Positions 34,366-42,306 of a stretch of 50,858 nucleotides of DNA are shown piece after piece. Within the stretch, counting starts at the first letter, position 1. Each line of letters begins with the position of its first letter. A program made the position numbers and the translations under genes. Source of the stretch: Proteiniclasticum ruminis (GTDB lineage Bacteria; Bacillota; Clostridia; Clostridiales; Clostridiaceae); assembly GCF_900115135.1 (NCBI RefSeq), contig NZ_FOVK01000014.1, positions 1-50,858 of the forward strand, written 5' to 3'. Under the pieces are notes generated by a model that saw only the letters and a list, made by a program, of their open reading frames with translations, was not told the origin of the DNA and searched no databases.

Positions 34366-34992
34366 ATGAAAAAAGAAACAATCTTCCTGGAACTGATGAA
34401 TGACGGACAAGCACCTGTTTATGCCAATCACAATGATGCTGGAGCTGATGTCTTTGCTTCGGAGGATTTCGTGCTATGTCCAGGTGAAACAAAGGTGCTG
34501 CCTCTTAAAATCAAAGTGGCTCTGCCAGACCACCTGGAAATGCAAGTTCGCCCCAGAAGCGGCCTATCCCTGAAAACTTCTCTGAGGATCCCTAACAGTC
34601 CAGGCACCGTGGATGCAGGCTACCGGGATGAAGTAGGTATTATTCTGGAGAACTCCTATAATCTTTCTCTACTTCCTTATGAAATGCTCAGAAATCCAAG
34701 CCTCTTGGATACCATAAAGAAAGACTATGAGATTCTGTTCCCCATGGATATAGAAGCAGTTTTCACCGTCTATAAAGGAGAGCATTATGAAACGCCACAA
34801 CTTCTGAACTTATCTCCCTTCCTCATTTTAGATGAGAACCATCATCCTTATGGCACCATCTACATCGAGAAGGGGATGAAAATCGCCCAAGTGGTCTTCA
34901 ATGAGGTCATTAAAGGGGAGTTTGAAGAGATTGAGGATGTGACAACAAAAGGAACGAACCGGGGCGGCGGTTATGGAAGCACAGGATTATAG
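34366..34992 (+). CDS. dut: dUTPase family protein with a 60-residue insertion
   Basis: This 208-residue protein has all five dUTPase motifs: AGADVFA (25-31), RPRSGLS (62-68), GTVDAGYRDEVG (80-91), KGMKIAQVVF (169-178) and RGGGYGSTG (199-207). It would hydrolyse dUTP to dUMP, keeping uracil out of DNA. Ordinary trimeric dUTPases are about 145 residues long. The extra length is one block between motifs 3 and 4 (about 98-160), which carries NPSLLDTIKKDYEILFP and looks folded rather than random. AAGGAG precedes the ATG. A different nucleotide specificity is possible. Confidence 0.85.
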   Translation: MKKETIFLELMNDGQAPVYANHNDAGADVFASEDFVLCPGETKVLPLKIKVALPDHLEMQVRPRSGLSLKTSLRIPNSPGTVDAGYRDEVGIILENSYNLSLLPYEMLRNPSLLDTIKKDYEILFPMDIEAVFTVYKGEHYETPQLLNLSPFLILDENHHPYGTIYIEKGMKIAQVVFNEVIKGEFEEIEDVTTKGTNRGGGYGSTGL

Positions 34993-34996
34993 TAAT

Positions 34997-35039
34997 AAAA
35001 ATGAGCCTGACATTGGAATTCATGTCAGACTCATTTTTT
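34997..35039. terminator. Bidirectional intrinsic terminator
   Basis: AAAATGAG-CTGACAT and ATGTCAG-CTCATTTT form a long stem followed by Ts. It lies between the dUTPase gene and the convergent thioredoxin gene, touching the thioredoxin stop codon. Confidence 0.88.
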
Positions 35040-35352
35040 ATAAGTATTTTTCAAGCAGTCCTTCAAAATAGCTGCGGTCTCGAAGACCAATGGCTCCTTC
35101 TTGTGGAATTCCATCCTTAAACAGAATCAGGGCCGGTATACTTTGAATCTTGTAAAACTTCGCAAGTTCCGGGCTTTCATCCACATTCAGCTTCAGAACA
35201 TCCAGTTTCCCGGAAAAATCAGAAGCCACTTCCTCCAGCACCGGTGTAATCATACGGCATGGGGCACACCATGGAGCCCAGAAATCCACAAGAACCAGTC
35301 CCTTTTTATGAAGTACATCTTCCCGAAAGGTTCCATGACATGTCTCTTTCAT
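35038..35352 (-). CDS. trxA: Thioredoxin
   Basis: This 104-residue redox protein has the active site WCAPC (Cys29 and Cys32); most thioredoxins have WCGPC. The cis-proline segment IPALILFKDG and VDFWAPW are standard. It would reduce disulfides and likely supplies electrons to the two peroxidases upstream. GGAGAGG lies before the ATG. A promoter with TATAAT is just upstream, and the gene stands alone. Confidence 0.92.
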   Translation of the reverse strand: MKETCHGTFREDVLHKKGLVLVDFWAPWCAPCRMITPVLEEVASDFSGKLDVLKLNVDESPELAKFYKIQSIPALILFKDGIPQEGAIGLRDRSYFEGLLEKYL

Positions 35353-35396
35353 CTTATCCTCTCCATGTTTTTGTCAAATTAGATTTTATAAAATTT

Positions 35397-35425
35397 ATTA
35401 TACCGGATAATTAGGTTTTGCGCAA
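35397..35425 (-). promoter_or_regulatory. Promoter of trxA
   Basis: On the minus strand, TTGCGC (35425-35420) and TATAAT (35402-35397) are 17 bases apart. Confidence 0.55.
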
Positions 35426-35445
35426 TATATTTGGGGAAGAGATTG

Positions 35446-35482
35446 AAAAAACCCCATACTGACATATCAGCATAGGGTTTTT
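35446..35482 (-). terminator. Terminator after the OsmC gene
   Basis: AAAACCC...ATA and the complementary TATGGGGTTTT arms form a hairpin around TGACATATCA on the minus strand, followed by Ts. It ends the OsmC transcript. Confidence 0.75.
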
Positions 35483-35493
35483 CGTAAAAAGGT

Positions 35494-35895
35494 CTATTCT
35501 TTGTCTGTATACTCAAAAGAAAGAGTGTAGCTCATCTCTGCCACATGAGACAGTGTCTGATACACAGAGCAGTACTCTGTGGCCAGTCTCATGGCCTGAT
35601 CCAGACCCTTTTCTTTTTCAGGATTCTTCACAACCACATCCACATGTACAGTCTTCAGGGTAGTGGGCACTTCCGTTCTCTTCTCTCCGGACACCTTCAT
35701 GGACACGCCTTCATAAACGATCTTTTTCTTCACGGCGATATCCAGGAATGTGGAGTAAAGGCAGGAGCCCAAGGCGCCGAACACCATGTCGTAAGGCTCT
35801 ATGGTACCTTCCTCGATTCCAATTGGCACTGTGCCTCTCTTGGCCTTCAGTGTTCCTTTAAATCCATACTCAAAATCCATGGTTACCCATTTCAT
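35494..35895 (-). CDS. OsmC/Ohr family peroxiredoxin-like protein
   Basis: This 133-residue protein belongs to the OsmC family, which reduces organic hydroperoxides with two cysteines. Cys45 (GALGSCLYSTFLD) and Cys109 (ATEYCSVYQTL) are at the usual positions. A short N-terminus and the segment PYDMVFGALGSC are typical of the YhfA-like branch, whose activity is less clear. The start at 35895 has GGGAGG ten bases upstream. The longer frame from 35967 has no ribosome site. Confidence 0.87.
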   Translation of the reverse strand: MKWVTMDFEYGFKGTLKAKRGTVPIGIEEGTIEPYDMVFGALGSCLYSTFLDIAVKKKIVYEGVSMKVSGEKRTEVPTTLKTVHVDVVVKNPEKEKGLDQAMRLATEYCSVYQTLSHVAEMSYTLSFEYTDKE

Positions 35896-35986
35896 TAAAA
35901 TCAATCCTCCCAGGTTTTCATTTATTTGAACTGATTCAATTTTACCATAGAGAATCCTGGTTGTCATTTTCTGCTTATAGAGGTCA

Positions 35987-37021
35987 TTAACTCTTCAGAG
36001 ACTCTTTTAATGTCCGGATGATGACTTCACCTTCCTCGGAGTGAAGAAACCGATAAGTACACTCCGGCACTAGTCCTTTCAGCTCTTCCAGCCTGTCTTC
36101 GGCCAAATACTTCCGGACCCGGGAGGCACTAATAACCTCACTATCATACTCTTTCCTCGGAAGGATCACCAGCTGGAGATCCTCCCCAAAGACCTTCTTC
36201 ATAGACTCATTATATATATTCGTTGCAAAGGATAGAGGCTCTTCCCCCACAAACCGTGTTGTGATGCCCAGAGCTTTGGCAATATGGTTTTTGAAGATCT
36301 TCGCGTCCAGCGTCGCCTGGACTTCTGTGGTGTCTTTGTCCTCTTTGAGGAAATAGGAAGGGAAAGTTTTTGCAGAAACCATATAGTCTCCTGTATCGTG
36401 GATCCGCACATTGGGAAGATGCCTTGTGCCCTCCTCCACCAGTCTTTTCCGCACTTTAGCCGGAAAAAGAGACACATCTTCGCTGAGCACAAACACATGT
36501 AGGAGATCGCTCTTTGCAGAGGCAGTCTCAATGAGATACTGGTGGCCTAAGGTGAAAGGATTGGCATTCATGACAATACCGGAGATCTTCTCCCCCTCCT
36601 CTTTCTTCTTTGCCAGCTCATTCAAAAACGACTGGAATCCCCAGACCGCTTTCTCCAAAAACACCAGATCATCTTCGACCCGTTCAATCTCCTCAAATCC
36701 CATATAGAGAAATGACTGTACTGATTGCGGCTTCGTGTACACATAACAGCGTTCAAACCCCGCATCAAAAATCTCAGTCATAAGATGGGAAATAAGAAGG
36801 CTTACTACCTCGCCTCCGGTATAATCTTTACAGACCGCAATGCATTTCAGCACATTCTTATATCGGGAACCCGTTGCAACAAGCTTCTCCCCGTCGTAGA
36901 TACCCACGGTATATTCCACCAGTTCTTCGGTTCTTATAGACGCTTGGTGGAGAAGATTTTCCCAGGCCTCTCTCTGAGATCTGCTGCTTGCAATCCACAT
37001 TCTTTGTATTGTATAGTTCAT
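35987..37021 (-). CDS. citC: [Citrate (pro-3S)-lyase] ligase CitC
   Basis: This 344-residue ligase acetylates the prosthetic group of citrate lyase with acetate and ATP, switching the enzyme on. It has an N-terminal acetyltransferase-like (GNAT) domain and a C-terminal nucleotidyltransferase domain. The latter has TLGH at 157-160 (NANPFTLGHQ) and ISASRVRKYL near the end. The start at 37021 follows GGTGA. Unlike many cit operons, it lies last, beyond a terminator after oadA, and has a TATAAT about 60 bases upstream. It may therefore have its own promoter. Confidence 0.94.
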   Translation of the reverse strand: MNYTIQRMWIASSRSQREAWENLLHQASIRTEELVEYTVGIYDGEKLVATGSRYKNVLKCIAVCKDYTGGEVVSLLISHLMTEIFDAGFERCYVYTKPQSVQSFLYMGFEEIERVEDDLVFLEKAVWGFQSFLNELAKKKEEGEKISGIVMNANPFTLGHQYLIETASAKSDLLHVFVLSEDVSLFPAKVRKRLVEEGTRHLPNVRIHDTGDYMVSAKTFPSYFLKEDKDTTEVQATLDAKIFKNHIAKALGITTRFVGEEPLSFATNIYNESMKKVFGEDLQLVILPRKEYDSEVISASRVRKYLAEDRLEELKGLVPECTYRFLHSEEGEVIIRTLKESLKS

Positions 37022-37112
37022 TGGTTTCACCATCCAAGATATAATCATTTGAAAACTTCTAAAATCATTATACGATATTTTGGACCTAAGGTTTGCTTTT
37101 TTGTTGCACTGC

Positions 37113-37138
37113 AAAAAAGCACCCGAAAACGGGTGCTT
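37113..37138 (-). terminator. Intrinsic terminator after oadA
   Basis: AAGCACCCG and CGGGTGCTT (37130-37138) form a nine-bp stem with loop AAAA on the plus strand. On the minus strand it is followed by a T-run at 37118-37113. It would stop most readthrough from the citDEFX-oadA genes into citC. Confidence 0.9.
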
Positions 37139-37142
37139 CATT

Positions 37143-38534
37143 CTAGAAAACAACAGTGACATGCTGCTCTTCAATATCATAGAAAGGATCTTTTCGTTTC
37201 TTCAAGAAAGGTAAAGCCAGTGTTGGGAAAAGTGCATACATCAGCACATCTTCTGTGGATTCCGCTAATGTTCCAATTTCGGCTTTGAAACGGTCCATTT
37301 CTGGCTTCAGAAGGTCAGCCGGTCTCATGGTGAGTACTTCTTCATCTTTAATGATCTTCTCCACCATTTCCTTGGAAATCTCTCCTGGAGGAGTCCCATA
37401 GAGACCCTTCACATAATCCTTGATCTCCTTAGGCACCATCTTGTAACGTTCACCACTGACTACGTTCATCAGCGCCTGGGTACCTACCATCTGGGACAGT
37501 GGAGTCACTAGCGGTGGATAGCCCAGTTCTTCACGGACCTTCGGCACTTCCTTCAGTACTTCCTCATAAAGATGCTCCTTGGAAGCTTCCTTCAGCTGGG
37601 AAAGAAGGTTTGAGAGCATGCCGCCAGGCACCTGATAAATCAGGGTATCAGGCTCCACATCCATCACCTTGGGGTTCAGGATACCATCTTTTCTGAACTG
37701 CTCCTTGATGGGTTTAAAGTGTTCCGCAACGGTCTTAATTTTCTCGAAATCCAGCCCAGTGTCATAGCCCAGCTCTTCCAGCGCGATCCCTAAGGACTCA
37801 GTGGCAGGCTGACTAGTGCCGCCTGAGAAAGTCGATACTGCAGTATCAATGACATCTGCACCCGCTTCCACCGCCTTCATGTAGGTCATTTCAGAAATAC
37901 CGGATGTAGCGTGGGTATGCACCTGCACAGGCACATCGGTGACCGCCTTGATTCCCTTCACCAAAGCGTAGGCCACGGAAGGAGTCAAGATCCCTGCCAT
38001 ATCCTTAATGGCAATGGAATCTGCCCCCATCTTAGCCATCTGGTCCGCCAGGTGCACATAGTACTCCACGGTATGAATGTCACTGATGGTGTAGCAGATA
38101 CACATCTGACAGTGTCCGCCGAACTTCTTGATGGCCTTCACAGAGGTTTCCAGGTTTCTCAAATCATTGAGCGCATCGAAAACACGGATGATGTCAATTC
38201 CATTGGCAAGAGATTTCTCAATGAACGCCTCTACCACATCATCAGGATAGTGCTTGTAGCCGAGAAGATTCTGCCCTCTCAGCAGCATCTGGAGCTTTGT
38301 GTTTTTCACATGCTTCCGGATGGTCCGCAGTCTTTCCCAGGGATCCTCATTGAGATATCTGAGGCAGGAGTCAAAAGTAGCCCCTCCCCAAACTTCCAGA
38401 GAGTAATACCCGGCTTCATCCAGGGTTTCCAGGACTGGAAGCATCTGTTCTGTGGACATTCTTGTAGCAATAAGGCTTTGATGGGCATCCCGGAGGATGG
38501 TATCCATAAAGCGAATCTTTTTATCCAAATTCAA
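37143..38534 (-). CDS. oadA: Oxaloacetate decarboxylase alpha subunit (carboxyltransferase only)
   Basis: This 463-residue subunit moves CO2 from oxaloacetate to biotin, leaving pyruvate. The catalytic barrel has DTILRDAHQSL (11-21), RGQNLLGY (86-93) and Lys177 in IKDMAGI. The metal-binding HTHATSG is at 206-212. Classical OadA carries a C-terminal biotin domain, but here the protein ends without one and a separate carrier is encoded at 43440. The start is TTG at 38534 after AAGGAG, overlapping the citX end by 14 bases. Confidence 0.93.
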   Translation of the reverse strand: MNLDKKIRFMDTILRDAHQSLIATRMSTEQMLPVLETLDEAGYYSLEVWGGATFDSCLRYLNEDPWERLRTIRKHVKNTKLQMLLRGQNLLGYKHYPDDVVEAFIEKSLANGIDIIRVFDALNDLRNLETSVKAIKKFGGHCQMCICYTISDIHTVEYYVHLADQMAKMGADSIAIKDMAGILTPSVAYALVKGIKAVTDVPVQVHTHATSGISEMTYMKAVEAGADVIDTAVSTFSGGTSQPATESLGIALEELGYDTGLDFEKIKTVAEHFKPIKEQFRKDGILNPKVMDVEPDTLIYQVPGGMLSNLLSQLKEASKEHLYEEVLKEVPKVREELGYPPLVTPLSQMVGTQALMNVVSGERYKMVPKEIKDYVKGLYGTPPGEISKEMVEKIIKDEEVLTMRPADLLKPEMDRFKAEIGTLAESTEDVLMYALFPTLALPFLKKRKDPFYDIEEQHVTVVF

Positions 38535-39090
38535 TCATTCTCCTTTCCATTTTCATGCACTCCCGTATCTGTTCATGCAGTTCTTGCAGGCTGTGGGTCC
38601 GCGCTCCTGAGCAGATCTTCGCCTCTTTGCCGCACACAAGGCATGTTCTCGGAGGATACCCCACCTCAGTGCGTTCTATGGATCGTATGTGGTCCATCTC
38701 CCGATGGAGCACATCAATGTCATATAGCCTTCCCAGCGGCATGGACTCCTCCAGATCTGCCATGGCCTTTTTCAGCTCTATGGCGTCCTGGCTGACCACA
38801 AGAAACCATTCCGGTCCTGTATCCGCATCTACCTTCTTTTCAAGTAATGGGGATAGGTTCTTCTGCGCCAGAAGATTTTCTATATCCTCCACGCCGACCT
38901 GGAACATCCGGAGGATCACAGGATTTCTTTTCACCGGTCCCGGGATATTCAGCTTGAAGCTGAGGAGACTTTTCTCCGGAAACCTCAGGAGAAGCTTCTC
39001 CTGAAGATCCCACCGAAGTTCTCTTCCCCGCAGCACCTTCTCCAGGGAAGGCCGGTCTCCGTTTGTGAAGAGCTCTGACATCTTAATCAC
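38521..39090 (-). CDS. citX: Holo-ACP synthase CitX
   Basis: This protein of about 189 residues attaches the phosphoribosyl-dephospho-CoA group to CitD, completing citrate lyase. Visible hallmarks are GRLYDIDVL near residue 121, PPRTCLVCGKEAKIC near 146 and the following SGARTHSLQEL. Two starts are possible: GTG at 39090, five bases after AAAGGA, or ATG at 39081. The gene lies ten bases after citF and overlaps oadA by 14 bases, so the three are coupled. Confidence 0.9.
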   Translation of the reverse strand: MIKMSELFTNGDRPSLEKVLRGRELRWDLQEKLLLRFPEKSLLSFKLNIPGPVKRNPVILRMFQVGVEDIENLLAQKNLSPLLEKKVDADTGPEWFLVVSQDAIELKKAMADLEESMPLGRLYDIDVLHREMDHIRSIERTEVGYPPRTCLVCGKEAKICSGARTHSLQELHEQIRECMKMERRMIEFG

Positions 39091-39100
39091 TGATCCTTTA

Positions 39101-40639
39101 TTAGTCTCTTACTTTTCTTACAACATCGATGACGGAACCGTCACGGTACTCAATGACCGCAACCACCTTGTCCTCATAGACAACAGGGTCTGGAGTTCCT
39201 ACTACAGAATAAGCCTTTTCTTTCAGCTCTTCAATAGTAAATTGAGGTACCTTGAGTTTCGCAAAAGCCTCCACAAGATCTTGTCTTCTTGGGTTTACGG
39301 CTATACCAAGCTCGGTCACCACCACATCCACACTTTCTCCAGGTGTGATCACTGTATTGACTTTCTCTACAATGGTAGGGATTCTTCCACGGATGAGCGG
39401 TGTCAGAATGAGGCTCAGCTTGGATCCTGCGGCAGTGTCGCTGTGTCCGCCTGAAGCGCCTCGGATGATTCCATCGGAACCGGTCATGACATTGACATTG
39501 AAGTCGGTGTCGATCTCTAAGGCAGACAGCACAACCACATCCAGCTGGTTCACTGCAGCACCCTTGTTTCCAGGATTCGCATAGAAGGATGCACTGATCT
39601 CATAGTGATTTGGGTTGTTCTTGATGGACTCAATGGCTCCTCTGTCAAAGCTCTGGGTGTCGATGACTTTCTCAATAAGCCCCTCTTCCATCATTTCACA
39701 AAGATGGCCGGTGAGACCACCTAGAGCATAACCAGCTTTCACGCCATCTTTTCTCATGGCATCCGCAAGGAATCTCGCCACCGCCAAGGTGGATCCACCG
39801 GAACCTGCTTGGAAGGAAAATCCTTCTTTATAATATGGAGATGCAGTGATCACTTTGCAGGCGTTTTCGGCAATGAGGAGCTCCTTTGGGTTGCTTGTGA
39901 TTCGCGTTGCACCTTTGGCAATACCATTGGGGTCTCCAATGGAATCCACCACCACCACATAGTCCACATGATTCTGCGGAATGCTGATGGGTGTATTGGG
40001 ATAAGGAACCAGATTATCCGTGATGATGATCACCTTGTCTGCAAACTCCGCATCCACTCGGGCATATCCTAAAGAACCACAGGTGGCTTTTCCGTGGGAA
40101 CCGTTGGCGTTTCCATAGCAGTCGGAGCTTGGCGCACCGAGGAATGCCACATCGATATGGATCTCTCCTTTTTCAATGGCTCTGGCTCTTCCGCCGTGGG
40201 ACCGGATGACCACAGGGTTTTCCATGAGGCCGTGGGAAATGGCGGCACCTACCTTGTCTCGAAGACCGGAAGAGGTGATATTTGTAATCACGCCATTCTT
40301 CACATGCTCAATGATAGGCTCATGGACGTTGGCGATGGAGCTGGAGGCCAAAGTCAGGTTCTTGATGCCTAGACCTGCAATCTCTTCCATGACCATGTTG
40401 AGCACCGCATCTCCTTCACGGAAATGGTGATGGAAAGAAATGGTCATTCCATCTTTGAGACCACTCTTTATGATCGCTTCCCGGACAGAATACAGCATTT
40501 TGGATTCTCCTGGCACCACTGCATGAACCTGTCCAGATGCTCTCTGGTAATCATGTTTCTTTGCGAACTGTCCTTCAAAAACTCCAAAAACGTCCGCAAT
40601 TTCTGAAGGGATTTCTCTACCTATCTGATTTTTCACCAT
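39101..40639 (-). CDS. citF: Citrate lyase alpha subunit CitF
   Basis: This 512-residue subunit transfers the acyl carrier group from acetate to citrate, forming citryl-ACP. The sequence follows the CoA-transferase-like fold. SFHHHFREGDAV near residue 68, SSGLRDKVGAAIS, FLGAPSSDCYGNANGSHGKA and GFSFQAGSGGSTLAVA are strongly conserved in CitF. The length is normal. AAGGAG precedes the ATG. It starts two bases after the citE stop. Confidence 0.96.
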   Translation of the reverse strand: MVKNQIGREIPSEIADVFGVFEGQFAKKHDYQRASGQVHAVVPGESKMLYSVREAIIKSGLKDGMTISFHHHFREGDAVLNMVMEEIAGLGIKNLTLASSSIANVHEPIIEHVKNGVITNITSSGLRDKVGAAISHGLMENPVVIRSHGGRARAIEKGEIHIDVAFLGAPSSDCYGNANGSHGKATCGSLGYARVDAEFADKVIIITDNLVPYPNTPISIPQNHVDYVVVVDSIGDPNGIAKGATRITSNPKELLIAENACKVITASPYYKEGFSFQAGSGGSTLAVARFLADAMRKDGVKAGYALGGLTGHLCEMMEEGLIEKVIDTQSFDRGAIESIKNNPNHYEISASFYANPGNKGAAVNQLDVVVLSALEIDTDFNVNVMTGSDGIIRGASGGHSDTAAGSKLSLILTPLIRGRIPTIVEKVNTVITPGESVDVVVTELGIAVNPRRQDLVEAFAKLKVPQFTIEELKEKAYSVVGTPDPVVYEDKVVAVIEYRDGSVIDVVRKVRD

Positions 40640-40641
40640 GA

Positions 40642-41532
40642 TTATTCTCCTTTCCTGTATATGCCTGCTGCTTCAGCCAGCGCCAGAACACGTTCTGCAC
40701 GCTCCACGATTGGCTTATCGATCATCTTGCCGTTAAGTGCAATGACACCTGAACCCTTGGCTTCTGCTTCTGCAATAGCATTCATGACATTAATCGCATT
40801 TGTGATTTCTTTTTCTGTTGGCAGGAATACGGAGTTCACTACTGAAATCTGTCTGGGGTTGATGACAGATTTTCCGTCAAAGCCCAGCTGCTTGATGATT
40901 TCAGTTTCTTTTCGCAGTGTCTCCTGATCATTCACATCAGAGAACACTGTATCCAAAGCTGCAATGCCTGCAGCACGTGCTGCGTGGACAATCATGGACC
41001 TGGCAAAAAAGAGCTCTTCACTGTTCTTTTCCGCATATCGTCTAGTTTTCATTGCAGTAACATAGTCTTCGGACCCCAGTGCGATGCCTATGAGCCTTTT
41101 GCTGGAAGTTGCAATGGACAGCGCGTTCAGTACACCCATTGGGCCTTCGATAGCTGCCATGATCTTGGTGGAGCCTACTTCTCTTCCGCACTTCTTTTCC
41201 ACTTCTTCGATGACGGCTTCTGTGGCCAGAACATCTTCTTTGGACTCGGTCTTTGGCAGACGGATGACATCAATCCCAGCGCGCACCATGGCTTCAATAT
41301 CGTCTTTACCGCCCATATCCAGTGCATTGATTCGCACTACAGTTTCCACATTGCCATAGTCGATGGTCTTCATGGCTTGGTACACCAGGAATCTGGAGGT
41401 GTCTTTTTCTTTCAGGGAGATGGAGTCTTCCAAGTCAAACATGATGGAATCAGCTCCATAAATATACGCATCTCTCAGCATACCTGCATTGCTGGCAGGC
41501 ACAAACATCATGGTTCTTCTTAAACGTTCCAT
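40642..41532 (-). CDS. citE: Citrate lyase beta subunit CitE
   Basis: This 296-residue TIM-barrel lyase splits citryl-ACP to acetyl-ACP and oxaloacetate. [13 protein letters not shown] (10-22), MFDLEDSIS with the magnesium-binding acids, [12 protein letters not shown] and [10 protein letters not shown] mark the family. It overlaps the citD end by 13 bases. It is the middle gene of citDEF. Confidence 0.96.
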   Translation of the reverse strand: MERLRRTMMFVPASNAGMLRDAYIYGADSIMFDLEDSISLKEKDTSRFLVYQAMKTIDYGNVETVVRINALDMGGKDDIEAMVRAGIDVIRLPKTESKEDVLATEAVIEEVEKKCGREVGSTKIMAAIEGPMGVLNALSIATSSKRLIGIALGSEDYVTAMKTRRYAEKNSEELFFARSMIVHAARAAGIAALDTVFSDVNDQETLRKETEIIKQLGFDGKSVINPRQISVVNSVFLPTEKEITNAINVMNAIAEAEAKGSGVIALNGKMIDKPIVERAERVLALAEAAGIYRKGE

Positions 41533-41840
41533 TCTTCAATCGCCTCCCAGTCAATTTTGTCCACAGCATCTGCGGCTCTATGCACTGCGGCGATGGTTCT
41601 TGCCACGATGGTGCAGTCCAGAGCGCCCTTATCTGTGACCATAAGTCTTGCATCTGTAACACCCAGATTGCTCAGGGTGTTTTGAAGCACCTCACGGATT
41701 CTTCTTCCGTACTGGTTCTCCACGCTGCTCTTGAGCTCAATTTCAATTCCTTTTCCATCATTTCTGTCGATGAGAATCTGAAGGTCTGAAGACTCCAGAG
41801 TTCCCGCAACAGCTTGTTTTTCAATGACAAACTTTTGCAT
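41520..41840 (-). CDS. citD: Citrate lyase acyl carrier protein CitD
   Basis: This 106-residue carrier protein holds the phosphoribosyl-dephospho-CoA prosthetic group. The attachment serine in the GTLESSD motif is Ser17, corresponding to Ser14 of the Klebsiella protein. The start at 41840 has AAGGAG eight bases upstream. The GTG at 41849 lies inside that site. The gene is separated from the upstream small oad gene by about 300 bases of folded non-coding sequence. Confidence 0.95.
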   Translation of the reverse strand: MQKFVIEKQAVAGTLESSDLQILIDRNDGKGIEIELKSSVENQYGRRIREVLQNTLSNLGVTDARLMVTDKGALDCTIVARTIAAVHRAADAVDKIDWEAIEEWNV

Positions 41841-41962
41841 TTTTTCCACTCCTTCTATACGTTTACACCATAAATTTCAAAAAAAAGAGAGCACCTCAAG
41901 ACATCTATTTCCAAATCAGCTGAACTTCGGAGATATTTTTCCTGACTGTGTCTGTTGGTTCT

Positions 41963-42123
41963 GTGCAGAATGCATGAGCCTGGCCGGGCTCACAGTGCTT
42001 GTAGGATTCATTGCTGCACTCTTTAGGAAGCGCTTCTGCCAAAGGCCTGACTGGGAAGCGCTCCTCAAAGAGGGCTGGACAGGATGTCCAGCAGAGAGAC
42101 TGTGCTGCCTCGCAGCCCGTCTC
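41963..42123 (-). ncRNA. GC-rich multi-hairpin element between oadG-like gene and citD
   Basis: The roughly 300-base gap in this operon holds a compact set of hairpins. GAGAC/GTCTC (42096-42100, 42119-42123) encloses GCTGC/GCAGC. GCTGGACA/TGTCCAGC (42074-42092) is a perfect eight-bp stem. A long stem pairs 42019-42036 with 42055-42072. TGAGCC/GGCTCA (41975-41992) sits inside GTGCAG/CTGCAC (41963-41968, 42014-42019). On the minus strand, a run of eight Ts at about 41880 follows a weak GAG/CTC stem. The stretch is clearly richer in GC than its flanks. No convincing reading frame on either strand explains it. It may be a regulatory or processing RNA, or a small mobile repeat. Confidence 0.45.
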
Positions 42124-42136
42124 CCCTTCTACTTAT

Positions 42137-42283
42137 CTATTTGTTCTTATCATTGGGGAACACTTTGATCAGTGCCAGGCTCGCCAGGTAGAGAATGATT
42201 GCCACAACAAAAATACCTGCCATGCCGAAAGCCATGATTTCTAGTCCCTGTCCAATAAGTTCCGGATCAAAATTTATATTCAT
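42137..42283 (-). CDS. 48-residue OadG-like membrane peptide
   Basis: This short gene has AAAGGAG before its ATG at 42283 and a TAG at 42137-42139. It lies 23 bases after oadB. The peptide starts MNINFDPELIGQGLEIMAF. One membrane helix follows (about residues 18-39, GMAGIFVVAIILYLAS), ending in KVFPNDKNK. That pattern of a GLxxMxxGM start and single helix matches the OadG gamma subunit of sodium-pump decarboxylases. The usual soluble C-terminal tail is missing. It probably anchors or steadies the decarboxylase complex. Confidence 0.8.
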   Translation of the reverse strand: MNINFDPELIGQGLEIMAFGMAGIFVVAIILYLASLALIKVFPNDKNK

Positions 42284-42306
42284 TGTTTTCTCCTTTCAGT
42301 CCGTTC

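Noticed and set aside
41824-42168. A 114-residue plus-strand frame with a Cys-rich and hydrophobic stretch across the citD-oadG gap
   Set aside because: No ribosome site at any start, runs against the operon, overlaps the real minus-strand 48-residue gene, and the sequence is better explained by RNA-like hairpins.
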